The notes: a model not told the origin generated them from the letters alone. 5,322 nt of DNA from Eggerthellaceae bacterium (GCA_003452695.1 DMNP01000119.1:1-5322); one strand, 5' to 3'; shown: positions 1 to 5,234, counted from the first letter of the stretch. Made by a program: numbers and translations.

Positions 1-2
1 CC

Positions 3-1064
3 ATCAGGGCGGTCTACACGCTCCGGTGGCTCGATGGCGACGAGAGCGTACTGCAAGAAAAGACCTACGTGGAGGGCGAGCCCGCCCCCGTCTACGACGG
101 CAGGGATCCGTCCAAGGCCGCGACCGCGCAGTACACCTACGCGTTCACCAGCTGGGATGGCGGGACCGTGGAAGGCGCGGTTACGACCTACCGGCCACTT
201 TTCTCCGAGACGGTCAACGAGTATATGGTGAGGTTCGTGAACGATGACGGGACCGAGCTGCAGGGCGGCAGGGTGGCCTACGGCGAGACGCCGGAGTACA
301 AGGGCGCGACGCCGGAGAAGCCCGCCACGGCGCGGTGCACGTACACGTTCAAGGGCTGGGACAAGGATATCGTCCCCGTTACGGGCGACGCCACCTACAC
401 GGCGACGTATGCCGAGACGGCAAAGAAGGGCACTCTCACCTTCGACCTGGCCGGCGGAACGATCGATGGCAAGACCGGCACGATCACTATCGAAGCGAAC
501 GTGGGCGACACTATCAAGCTCCCCGGAGCGCCGACGCGAGAGGGATACACGTTCAAATTCTGGAAGGGCTCGGAGTACGAAGCCGGAGCCGACTACGAGG
601 TCGAGGGCGACCACGCCTTCACGGCCGAATGGGAGAAGGACGCGCCTGCACCCGTGACAAAGCATACCGTGAGCTTCGACGCCAACGGGCACGGCACGGC
701 ACCCGCCGCGCAGGAGGTTGAGGACGGCAAGACTGCCTCCAAGCCCTCAGACCCCAAGGCCGACGGCTGGACCTTCGGCGGCTGGCACATCGACAAATCA
801 TGCACGAAAGCATACGACTTCTCGAAACGCGTCACGGCCGATGTGACGCTGTACGCGAAGTGGACGCAGACGTCGTCTGGCACGACGAAGGGCGCGTCGC
901 CCAACACGTCTTCCGGCTCATCGCCCAAGACCGGCGATGATTTCGGAGGGATGGTGGCCGCGCTCGCAGCGACTGCCGCCGGTGCGCTTTTCCTGGCGCT
1001 TTTTGCGGGCATCTGGCGCAGAAAGGGTGAACAAGCCGGCGGCGTTGACCGTACGAGGCGATGA
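3..1064 (+). CDS. Sortase-anchored repeat surface protein, C-terminal part (5' end outside window)
   Basis: Open from the first bases of the window, so the true start lies upstream; the GTG at 69 is internal. The 353 visible residues form four modules. Residues about 4-69 and 76-139 are two related units of the pattern 'V-x-F-V-N-x-D-G ... P-x-K-x-A-T-A-x-x-T-Y-x-F-x-x-W-D ... A-T-Y'. Residues about 145-210 and 221-287 are Listeria-Bacteroides/InlB B-type repeats (beta-grasp units; 'F-D-x-x-G-G-T ... REGYTF-x-x-W', 'FDANGHG ... GGW ... LYAKW'). A Ser/Thr/Gly linker follows, then a sorting signal S-P-K-T-G-D at residues 307-312, a hydrophobic segment at about 316-338, and a basic R-R-K tail. 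This is the normal layout for sortase-linked cell-wall proteins, with S-P-K-T-G in place of L-P-x-T-G. Such proteins usually act in adhesion or as surface stalks; the actual ligand cannot be read here. The C terminus continues for 12 residues after the R-R-K, slightly longer than usual. It does not belong functionally with the phage genes that follow. Confidence 0.9.
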   Translation: MRAVYTLRWLDGDESVLQEKTYVEGEPAPVYDGRDPSKAATAQYTYAFTSWDGGTVEGAVTTYRPLFSETVNEYMVRFVNDDGTELQGGRVAYGETPEYKGATPEKPATARCTYTFKGWDKDIVPVTGDATYTATYAETAKKGTLTFDLAGGTIDGKTGTITIEANVGDTIKLPGAPTREGYTFKFWKGSEYEAGADYEVEGDHAFTAEWEKDAPAPVTKHTVSFDANGHGTAPAAQEVEDGKTASKPSDPKADGWTFGGWHIDKSCTKAYDFSKRVTADVTLYAKWTQTSSGTTKGASPNTSSGSSPKTGDDFGGMVAALAATAAGALFLALFAGIWRRKGEQAGGVDRTRR

Positions 1065-1134
1065 CGGTTGGGTTAGCCTGGACAGGAGAACAGTCCATCG
1101 GAGGGGCGATGCGGGAAACCGTGGCGCCCTTTGA

Positions 1135-1198
1135 CATTGTGACGTCCGGCGACAATGCCTGCATCGGTAATGGTGCGGGCATTTTTCGTTCTGCCCGC
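1135..1198 (+). promoter_or_regulatory. Two hairpins in the leader before the scaffold gene
   Basis: The 154-base gap between the surface protein and the scaffold gene holds two inverted repeats. CATTGT (1135-1140) pairs with ACAATG (1152-1157). GCGGGCA (1175-1181) pairs with TGCCCGC (1192-1198) over a 10-base loop rich in T. The second ends 8 bases before the scaffold Shine-Dalgarno region (AAAGGA, 1206-1211). Neither stem is followed by a run of T, so a rho-independent terminator is not supported; an RNA-level control or processing site upstream of the capsid genes is possible. A TTGACA at 1131-1136 has no acceptable -10 box at 16-18 bases. Confidence 0.4.
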
Positions 1199-1218
1199 CT
1201 GGATGAAAGGATCGATCG

Positions 1219-1782
1219 ATGGACGGTGAGCAGAATGGCACGCAAGCGCAGCAGCAGGACACGCAGCAGCAGAGCTAGCAACAGCAAGAGGCGCAACAAT
1301 CGCAGCAGGAAACGCAGCAAGCAACAGGCGCGTCCGGCGCTGGAAAACCTGCCGGAAATCCCGCAGGAGCTTCCGGAGCGGGAACGGGCGCAAACACAGA
1401 CGCCTACGAGGCGCAATTGGCGGAACGCGACAAGCGCATCGCAGAGCTCGAGGCCCAGGTCGCAGGCGCTGCCAAGACAGCTGAGGCAGCAGAGGCGCTA
1501 AGGGGCGAGATCGCAGAGCTCAAGGCGCAGGGCGAGTCGGAGCGCGTCGACTTCAAGCTGCAGCTCGCGGGCGTTCGCAACGTGAAGGCGGCCCGTGCGC
1601 TCCTGGACGACCACGCGGGCGACATCGACGCGCTGAAGGCGGCCGAGCCGTGGCTGTTCCAGGACGGCGGCCAGAAGCAGCAGTCCGGCAAGACCGGGCT
1701 GCCGAACGCGGGAACCGCGACCGATTCGGGCAAGCAGCTGAAGCACTTCATGGGGATCGCCGGCGTCGACGACTCCGAGTAA
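1219..1782 (+). pseudogene. Phage capsid scaffolding protein (GP20 type), interrupted by an in-frame amber codon
   Basis: Read from ATG 1219, which has a good ribosome binding site (AAAGGA, 7 bases away), this frame gives a 187-codon protein ending in TAA at 1780-1782, with a single TAG at 1276-1278 (codon 20). Residues 5-37 are very rich in Gln. A Gly/Ala-rich linker follows to about residue 60. Next is a heptad-like coiled coil around residues 66-105 (ERDKRIAELEAQV, then EALRGEIAELKAQ). The C-terminal part contains the 'F-K-L-Q-L-A-G-V-R-N-V-K-A-A-R-A-L-L-D' stretch and a 'W-L-F' near the end, as in phage minor structural GP20 scaffolds, which shape the procapsid and are then removed. The next gene is a major capsid protein, the usual order. 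The amber sits among CAG and CAA codons, so one C-to-T change from CAG explains it. Possible fates: dead gene, restart at TTG 1417 (121 residues, coiled coil and C terminus intact), or readthrough. With the broken capsid gene next door, a decaying prophage is the most likely reading. Confidence 0.8.
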
Positions 1783-1829
1783 GCAACAACGACTAGTGGC
1801 GCGTGGGTGCCGGGAAAGGAAGGCTTGAC

Positions 1830-2150
1830 ATGGCCAACAGCATCGAGTTCGCGCGCAACTACGTGAGCGTGATAGACAAGGTTTACCAGAGGGCGGCGGT
1901 CTCGCACGTGCTCAACAGCGGGCCGCGCATGGTCCGAGCAGGTCATAACGCGAAGGAGATCATGATTCCGCGCATTTCCGTGACAGGCCTGGGCGACTGC
2001 GTGCGCAACGTCGGGTACAAGACGGGCAGCATAAACTACTCCTTCGAGACCGTAACGCTTGACTACGATCGCGGAATACGTTTATTCGCGGACGTAATGG
2101 AGCGTCGTCGAGGAGGCGGGGATCAACGACTGCTTTTTCGAGGTATGTGA
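1830..2150 (+). pseudogene. Phage major capsid protein, N-terminal fragment with frameshift
   Basis: ATG 1830 follows a strong Shine-Dalgarno (GGAAAGGAAGG, 1813-1823). The GTG at 1803 is in frame but lies before this site and is not used here. The first ~90 residues ('M-A-N-S-I-E-F-A-R-N-Y ... V-I-D-K-V-Y-Q', 'NAKEIMIPRISVTGLGD', 'Y-D-R-G-I-R-L-F-A-D-V-M') match the N-terminal arm and start of the fold seen in capsid proteins of gut phages of Firmicutes and Actinobacteria. After ATG 2097 the frame becomes Arg-rich and stops at TGA 2148-2150. One frame over, from 2104, the sequence reads V-V-E-E-A-G-I-N-D-C-F-F-E, a natural continuation of '...LFADVMD'. So one extra base (or four, in the repeated CGTCGTCG) has shifted the frame. 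Recognisable capsid sequence stops at about 2142, where the palindrome starts. The usual ~300 residues of the shell domain are missing. The product cannot form capsids. Confidence 0.75.
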
Positions 2151-2166
2151 AGCTTCGCATACCTCG
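2139..2166. repeat. 28-bp near-perfect palindrome at the capsid-gene break
   Basis: The left half, CGAGGTATGTGAAG (2139-2152), matches the reverse complement of the right half (2153-2166) at 13 of 14 positions; the mismatch is a T opposite G. The centre is GAAGCTTC. As RNA it would form a 12-bp stem with an AGCU loop, but no T-run follows on either strand, so it is not a typical terminator. It begins within a few bases of where capsid homology ends and lies ~140 bases before a tyrosine-recombinase gene. That fits the end or core recombination site of an inserted element. The function is inferred; the palindrome itself is directly visible. Confidence 0.7.
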
Positions 2167-2260
2167 ACTAATGTTGTGCCGAGGGAAATGCGAAGGCGGC
2201 TTTTAGACTGTCTGGTGAGAAGCCTGACGGCATATCGCGCGCTTCGCATAACGTAATGCA
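2167..2260. other. Short non-coding stretch with CTTCGCAT inverted repeat
   Basis: This stretch has no convincing gene. ATGCGAAG at 2188-2195 is the exact reverse complement of CTTCGCAT at 2242-2249, and CTTCGCAT also occurs in the palindrome at 2153-2160. The three copies within about 100 bases, in mixed orientation, look like binding sites for one protein, plausibly the recombinase encoded just downstream. One plus frame through 2184-2280 stays open and reads like protein for ~30 codons, but it has no start or recognisable family. Confidence 0.4.
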
Positions 2261-2307
2261 TCCTAGACTTGCAGCATCTTGCAGCTACGATCTAGGAGGC
2301 GATGAGA
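2261..2307 (+). promoter_or_regulatory. Inverted repeat covering the recombinase ribosome binding site
   Basis: TCCTAGA (2261-2267) pairs perfectly with TCTAGGA (2291-2297), which includes most of the Shine-Dalgarno AGGAGG (2294-2299). Inside the loop TTGCAGC occurs twice (2269-2275 and 2279-2285). In RNA the stem would hide the ribosome binding site; in DNA it could be an operator. The Shine-Dalgarno also settles the start: the ATG at 2302 is only 2 bases from it, and the ATG at 2308 is 8 bases away. Confidence 0.45.
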
Positions 2308-3051
2308 ATGAAGTATATAGCGCAAGATGCCGTAAAGCGTGGCCTTTCGTATCTTGAGACGGAAAGGTACGGCCCGGATCCAATCAGGGCGTACGGCAAG
2401 GAACGGCGCCGGCTGGCAAAGTATTGCGATGAGCGGTACGGAGGACTCCTCGACGAAGCGGCGGTAGGGCGCTTCTTGGCCGACACGGGAATACCGGGCA
2501 CGCCCCTGACGGCATACGAGAAGCAGAGGTTCCGCGCAGCCCACGCCCTGCTCGACATAGCGGAGACGGGGCGGCCCGCCCCGATGTACGGGGACCGAAC
2601 CAGATTCAAGGTCCCCAGCCGCCTGCTCGACACGTACCGAGCGTACGAGGACCGCCTCGCAGGCCGGGAGTATGCCGACAGCACGACGAGAAGGAAGCTC
2701 GGCTTTGCCAGGAATACGCTATCGTGGCTGGGCGAATCGGGAGTTGGCTCCGCCGAGGGCGTGACGGCTGCGGCCATGTCGGAATTCGCGGGGTCCCTGT
2801 CGGGCATGGCGGCGCAGTCGCGGACGACGTGGCTCTACTTCGTCAGGGAGTTCGCAGGCGAAGCCCGTCGACTACGCAAGCGTTTCTTCGCTCGCCGCCG
2901 ACGTCGCCGCCTTGCAAAGCGACGTCACCGGCAGCGACGGCAACCTGACCACGGCAGCTTCCGTGGCAGTGGTCGAGAATACCGTGACGACGGCCATCGA
3001 CGACTTGGACGAGCTCGCGGAGGTGGAGTTCTAGCCAGCGCCGATCTCTAG
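2308..3051 (+). pseudogene. Tyrosine recombinase/integrase, N-terminal half only, fused out of frame to phage-like sequence
   Basis: The start is ATG 2308 (see the ribosome binding site entry). Residues 1 to about 183 look like the DNA-binding N-terminal half of a tyrosine recombinase: a first helical segment ('YGKERRRLAKYCDERYGG'), and a core-binding, SAM-like domain ('TYRAYEDRLAGREYADSTTR', then 'MSEFAGSLSGMAAQSRTTWLYFVREF'). In a whole enzyme (usually ~350-400 residues here) the catalytic domain with R, H-x-x-R and the Tyr nucleophile would follow. None of it is present. From about 2858 the frame turns into an Arg-rich tail, because another gene's sequence, in frame two, begins there. The frame ends at TAG 3049-3051. 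The protein may still bind DNA but cannot cut or rejoin it. The family call rests on overall resemblance of the N-terminal half, since no catalytic motif is available to confirm it. Confidence 0.6.
2861..3034 (+). pseudogene. C-terminal fragment of an unknown, probably phage, protein
   Basis: In the frame starting at 2861 the sequence reads as a normal acidic, Ala/Val/Thr-rich protein end of 57 residues: K-P-V-D-Y-A-S-V, then 'LAADVAALQSDVTGSDGNL', 'VENTVTTAIDDLDEL', ending A-E-V-E-F and TAG at 3032-3034. The recombinase frame over the same bases gives an implausible run of Arg, so this is the true coding frame. No start or ribosome binding site exists, so the 5' part was lost at the junction with the recombinase. 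The 'LAADVAALQSDVT' pattern is seen in small phage structural or tail-associated proteins. That assignment is a guess; the coding frame is well supported. Confidence 0.5.
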
Positions 3052-3197
3052 AGGATCCTGGTGCTGTGAGAGGGGTCGATCTGGCTGAAGTCGTCGGGCG
3101 GCTGAGGCGGGATCGGGTCTCCGCAGTAGGGGCACGTGCCGCTCGTGACGCCGGGCTCCGCCGCCACGGGCATGCCGCATGTCGGGCAGTTGGCCAT
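3048..3197 (-). CDS. Small zinc-ribbon protein
   Basis: A 49-residue protein from the ATG at 3197 (minus strand). It starts M-A-N-C-P-T-C-G and has a second C-P-Y-C-G about 17 residues later, the four-cysteine layout of a zinc ribbon. The tail is Pro/Asp-rich (PIPPQPPDDFSQIDP). Role unknown; similar small ribbons bind zinc and may assist nucleic-acid or protein contacts. The start is uncertain: in-frame ATGs at 3239 and 3269 would give 63 or 73 residues, and no upstream site has a strong Shine-Dalgarno. The 3197 start is chosen because 'MANCPxCG' is a common beginning for such proteins. The TAG stop (3048-3050) overlaps the TAG of the opposing recombinase remnant (3049-3051) inside the palindrome CTCTAGAG. 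Confidence 0.65.
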   Translation of the reverse strand: MANCPTCGMPVAAEPGVTSGTCPYCGDPIPPQPPDDFSQIDPSHSTRIL

Positions 3198-3293
3198 CTG
3201 TACGTCTTTCTTTTCCACCGGGCTGGGCCTGAAGCACATGGTTCCCACCACGCCTCTCTGGGTTCGCATCTCGCCGGAATCGGCCTCGCGCTA

Positions 3294-3299
3294 ATTATA
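3294..3299 (-). promoter_or_regulatory. -10 box for the zinc-ribbon gene
   Basis: A perfect TATAAT on the minus strand, placing transcription start near 3287. That is 18 bases before the longest possible start (3269) and ~90 before the preferred one (3197). No good -35 box is present at 16-18 bases, so a regulator-assisted promoter or a chance match remains possible. Confidence 0.45.
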
Positions 3300-3404
3300 C
3301 GTTAGGCGCCCGTAAATCGTCCCGGCGCATTTGTGCCGAACTCAGGTCATCGATTCGACGCAAGGAAGAGTACAGCATGCTGAGCTGGTAGCCATTCCGC
3401 TATG

Positions 3405-3418
3405 CGCCACCCGTGGCG
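3405..3418 (-). terminator. Short hairpin just after merR, weak terminator candidate
   Basis: CGCCAC and GTGGCG form a perfect 6-bp inverted repeat four bases past the merR stop codon. The loop is tiny and no T-run follows, so rho-independent termination is doubtful. It may mark or protect the 3' end of the merR message. Confidence 0.3.
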
Positions 3419-3422
3419 ACTT

Positions 3423-4214
3423 CTACTTCACGAGAAGCTGAATCTCGGTGAGCCACTCGTCGACGGAATCCTTGTTCCAGACGCCGTCGATGTAGCTCTC
3501 GCGGCTGAGGCCGACGACCTCGTAGCCATCGTCCTCGGCGTACTGGTAGATGTAGGCGTAGGCCGCGCCGATCTCTTCGTAGGCGCCCTTATGGTATAGG
3601 CTGAGCACCTTCGTCTCGGGGATGTCGCGGAACTTGATGTTGTCGCTCTCAACGCCGCGTGCGGTTACGGCCTCGGAGTGCCTCACGCGCACGTTGCGCT
3701 CGCGGTACTCGCCGTCGAGGTACTCGACGAACTCGTACGGCAGCTCGGCGCACTTCAGCCCGGGGTTGAGCGCACGGACCTCGGCGCCCTGGGCCGGGAT
3801 CCACTGCATGGCGTCCGAGTATTTCTCCAGCGTGGCCTCGGAATAGTATACGATTGTTGCGGGTATGGCCTTCTCTGTGACCTGGTAGTCCATTTCGCCC
3901 TCCTTGAAAAGATAGTCGATGATGGAGATGCGGACGGCTATGCCGGCTTGCTCGGCCCGGAGCTCCTCGGCCTTCCGCTGCAGCGTCTCGCGCGCGTCGG
4001 CCCCAGCGATGATCCGCCTTACCTCCTCGACGGAGACCCCGAGCTGTCGCAGCGATTTCACCTTTGCAGCCTCCATGGGCTGCGAGGTCGTGTAGAGCCT
4101 GTATCCCGTGTGCGGGTCGACCTTGCTTGGCGCGAGGATTCCCTCACGCTCGTAGAAGCGCAGCGCCTTCACGGTCAGCTGCGAGAGCTTCGAGAACTCG
4201 CCGATCTTGAGCAT
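3423..4214 (-). CDS. MerR-family transcriptional regulator with GyrI-like effector domain
   Basis: A 263-residue protein from the ATG at 4214, preceded by GGGATGGA on the minus strand. A longer frame from 4259 exists, but those extra codons lie inside the promoter, so 4214 is preferred. Residues 1-70 form a MerR winged helix-turn-helix: 'LKIGEFSKLSQLTVKALRFY', the 'Y-E-R-E-G-I-L' turn and 'TGYRLY'. Residues about 72-105 form the long dimerisation helix. Residues about 107-263 are a GyrI-like/AraC-type effector-binding domain ('KGAYEEIGAAYAYIYQYA', 'D-E-W-L-T-E-I-Q-L'), as in BmrR- and TipA-like sensors of drugs or other small hydrophobic molecules. Such regulators bind between an over-spaced -35 and -10 and twist the DNA when the ligand is bound. 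No exporter or enzyme gene lies beside it here, so the target may be its own promoter or a distant gene. The ligand cannot be deduced. Confidence 0.9.
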   Translation of the reverse strand: MLKIGEFSKLSQLTVKALRFYEREGILAPSKVDPHTGYRLYTTSQPMEAAKVKSLRQLGVSVEEVRRIIAGADARETLQRKAEELRAEQAGIAVRISIIDYLFKEGEMDYQVTEKAIPATIVYYSEATLEKYSDAMQWIPAQGAEVRALNPGLKCAELPYEFVEYLDGEYRERNVRVRHSEAVTARGVESDNIKFRDIPETKVLSLYHKGAYEEIGAAYAYIYQYAEDDGYEVVGLSRESYIDGVWNKDSVDEWLTEIQLLVK

Positions 4215-4246
4215 GTCCGTTCCATCCCTTCGTGTCGCGACGAGGC

Positions 4247-4278
4247 GATCATCGCCCATCCCCCGAGGGGAGAGTCAA
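4247..4278 (-). promoter_or_regulatory. MerR-type promoter and operator of merR
   Basis: On the minus strand: -35 TTGACT (4278-4273), a 20-base spacer, then GATGAT (4252-4247, 4 of 6 to TATAAT). The spacer holds the dyad CCCC-TC-GGGG (4270-4261). A too-long spacer with an internal dyad is the mark of promoters that MerR proteins switch by untwisting DNA. Transcription would start near 4240, leaving a ~26-base leader before ATG 4214. Autoregulation is inferred. Confidence 0.65.
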
Positions 4279-4310
4279 CACTGCTTTTGGAATTATCATC
4301 GACGAGTTCT

Positions 4311-4432
4311 GGTCATCGGCGGTTCGTGGAATGGTCATCGGCGAAGTGCGGTGCGATGCGCTGCGTGCAGCACGTTCCGTCGGTAGCTGTTCTACGGTTT
4401 ACCGATAGCCTTTCCACGCTTCGCCGATAACA
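4311..4432. mobile_element. Miniature element or solo ends resembling IS21-type terminal repeats
   Basis: The left arm has GTCATCGGCG twice (4312-4321 and 4334-4343), exactly 22 bases apart. The right arm, on the opposite strand, has GTTATCGGCG (4431-4422) and GCTATCGGTA (4409-4400), also 22 bases apart. The 12-base linkers share CGTGGAA (left GTTCGTGGAATG, right AAGCGTGGAAAG). So two tandem repeats face two inverted copies across about 55 bases. IS21-family elements carry such multiple repeats at both ends as transposase sites. No istA or istB gene is inside, so this would be a transposase-less miniature or an internally deleted copy. No clear target duplication is visible. Alternative: paired operators of a host regulator. 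A weaker match (ATCATCGACG, 4295-4304) lies outside at a different spacing. Confidence 0.5.
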
Positions 4433-4601
4433 GTGAGACGCCAAGCATCGCATCACATGTTTGAACCATGCGCGTGCAGTCCTTTCCAGTCATACTGATA
4501 TTTTGGCGAATTATGTCGGCATTCGCCATAGCTACAACCCCGCCCGAGCCGAAGAATTGCGTCTGAGCGACAAATCGGAGTTTGAAAAGGAGATCAATAA
4601 C
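4433..4601 (+). other. AT-richer stretch before the cysteine-rich gene
   Basis: This stretch is open in the same frame as the gene that follows, back to a TTG at 4461, and 'ELRLSDKSEFEKEINN' reads like protein. An earlier, non-ATG start is therefore possible, but no ribosome binding site supports it. No convincing -35/-10 pair was found. Base composition drops in GC here compared with everything before. Confidence 0.35.
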
Positions 4602-5033
4602 ATGAAAGATAAGTATTATAATCAGGCTATCGCATGCGTGAAGGACCGTGTCCTACCCGCCCAGCTCGAGCTCTACCAATCCTGCGATGGCGATCTGGAC
4701 AGGGTTTACGGCGAGGCAATGAACGGAAGCGGATACTTCGGGAGAGTCATCGAGCCCGGCCGTGTCTACGAGCTTGACTACGAAAGATGCACTTGCCCGA
4801 AAGTACTGTCCGGCCAGATTACTGATCCGGATCAATGCAATTGCTCTAGACAGAGTATCTTGTATATCCTCGGCCGTTTGGAGCCGAACAGTAGTTTTGA
4901 GGTGGAGATCTTAGAAACTGTATTACGTGGAGCGGATTATTGTCGGTTCCGAATCACAAAAGAAAGCAATCATCCTCAAGTTCTATTAATTCGGAATTTC
5001 TATTGCTATACATTCGGGTTTTCATCGGTGTAA
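4602..5033 (+). CDS. Cysteine-rich protein resembling small DUF6144/V4R-like proteins
   Basis: The start is ATG 4602, with AAGGAG (4587-4592) nine bases upstream, the best ribosome binding site in this part. The product is 143 residues. Key pattern: C-T-C-P (Cys 63 and 65), C-N-C-S (Cys 79 and 81), then 'VEILETVLRGADYCRFRI' with Cys 114. Proteins I recall with 'C-x-C-P ... C-x-C-S ... F-x-V-E-L-L-x-S-x-x-R-G-D-x-x-C-x-F-x-I' are small cytosolic proteins annotated as DUF6144 or V4R-like. The four paired cysteines may hold a metal, and the last part resembles the end of a V4R small-molecule binding fold. The family name is from memory and unverified. Relatives are usually longer at the N terminus; the open frame back to 4461 could supply part of that, or the gene could have been shortened by the adjacent repeat element. 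Residues 121-143, after C-R-F-R-I-T-K, look like an added tail. It stands alone, with lower GC than the neighbouring genes, suggesting transfer. Confidence 0.65.
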   Translation: MKDKYYNQAIACVKDRVLPAQLELYQSCDGDLDRVYGEAMNGSGYFGRVIEPGRVYELDYERCTCPKVLSGQITDPDQCNCSRQSILYILGRLEPNSSFEVEILETVLRGADYCRFRITKESNHPQVLLIRNFYCYTFGFSSV

Positions 5034-5234
5034 TATTCGGATTTCCCATCGTATGTGCGAAATGAACAGCCTCTTCTTAACCGACATGTGGCCGGTGCCG
5101 CGGATTTGCGGATTTGCGCACACGATGGTGATTTTGACGCAGACCCGAAGCTTGACAAGTGCAAACGAGTGCAATGAAAAGAAATTACGGCCCGATCTAC
5201 TCGGGTTGAAAGATGCGCGAATCGGGACTATTAG
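5034..5234. other. Gene-free stretch with inverted and tandem repeats
   Basis: Open frames of 67 and 81 codons cross this stretch on opposite strands, but neither has a ribosome binding site or protein-like composition. An imperfect inverted repeat joins CCATCGT...GAAAT (5046-5063) to ATTTG...ACGATGG (5112-5128), with ~48 bases between. GCGGATTT is repeated in tandem, 2.4 copies, at 5100-5118. TTGACA at 5152-5157 lacks a matching -10 box. It may hold a structured RNA or a relic; nothing decisive is visible. Confidence 0.35.

Noticed and set aside
1131..1159. TTGACA as a promoter for the scaffold gene.
   Set aside because: No acceptable -10 hexamer at 16-18 bases.
1276..1278. Genome-wide TAG reassignment to glutamine.
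   Set aside because: merR, the zinc-ribbon gene and the phage gene end at 3032-3034 all finish naturally at TAG.
832..1416. Long minus-strand frame of 194 codons.
   Set aside because: Leu/Arg low-complexity reading opposite the surface-protein end and the scaffold leader; a by-product of GC-rich repeats.
1061..1501. Plus-strand frame of 146 codons.
   Set aside because: It is Arg/Ser-rich out-of-frame reading over the scaffold gene; no ribosome binding site or protein-like content.
2139..2166. Palindrome as a rho-independent terminator.
   Set aside because: T-bases precede the stem rather than follow it, and the other strand is followed by A-bases.
3046..3058. CTCTAGAGGATCC matches 13 bases of a common cloning-vector polylinker.
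   Set aside because: The match does not extend on either side, and the minus-strand gene reads smoothly through it to its stop; chance is more likely than vector sequence.
3678..4430. Plus-strand frame of 250 codons opposite merR.
   Set aside because: It mirrors a well-supported MerR gene and runs into the repeat element; composition is not protein-like.
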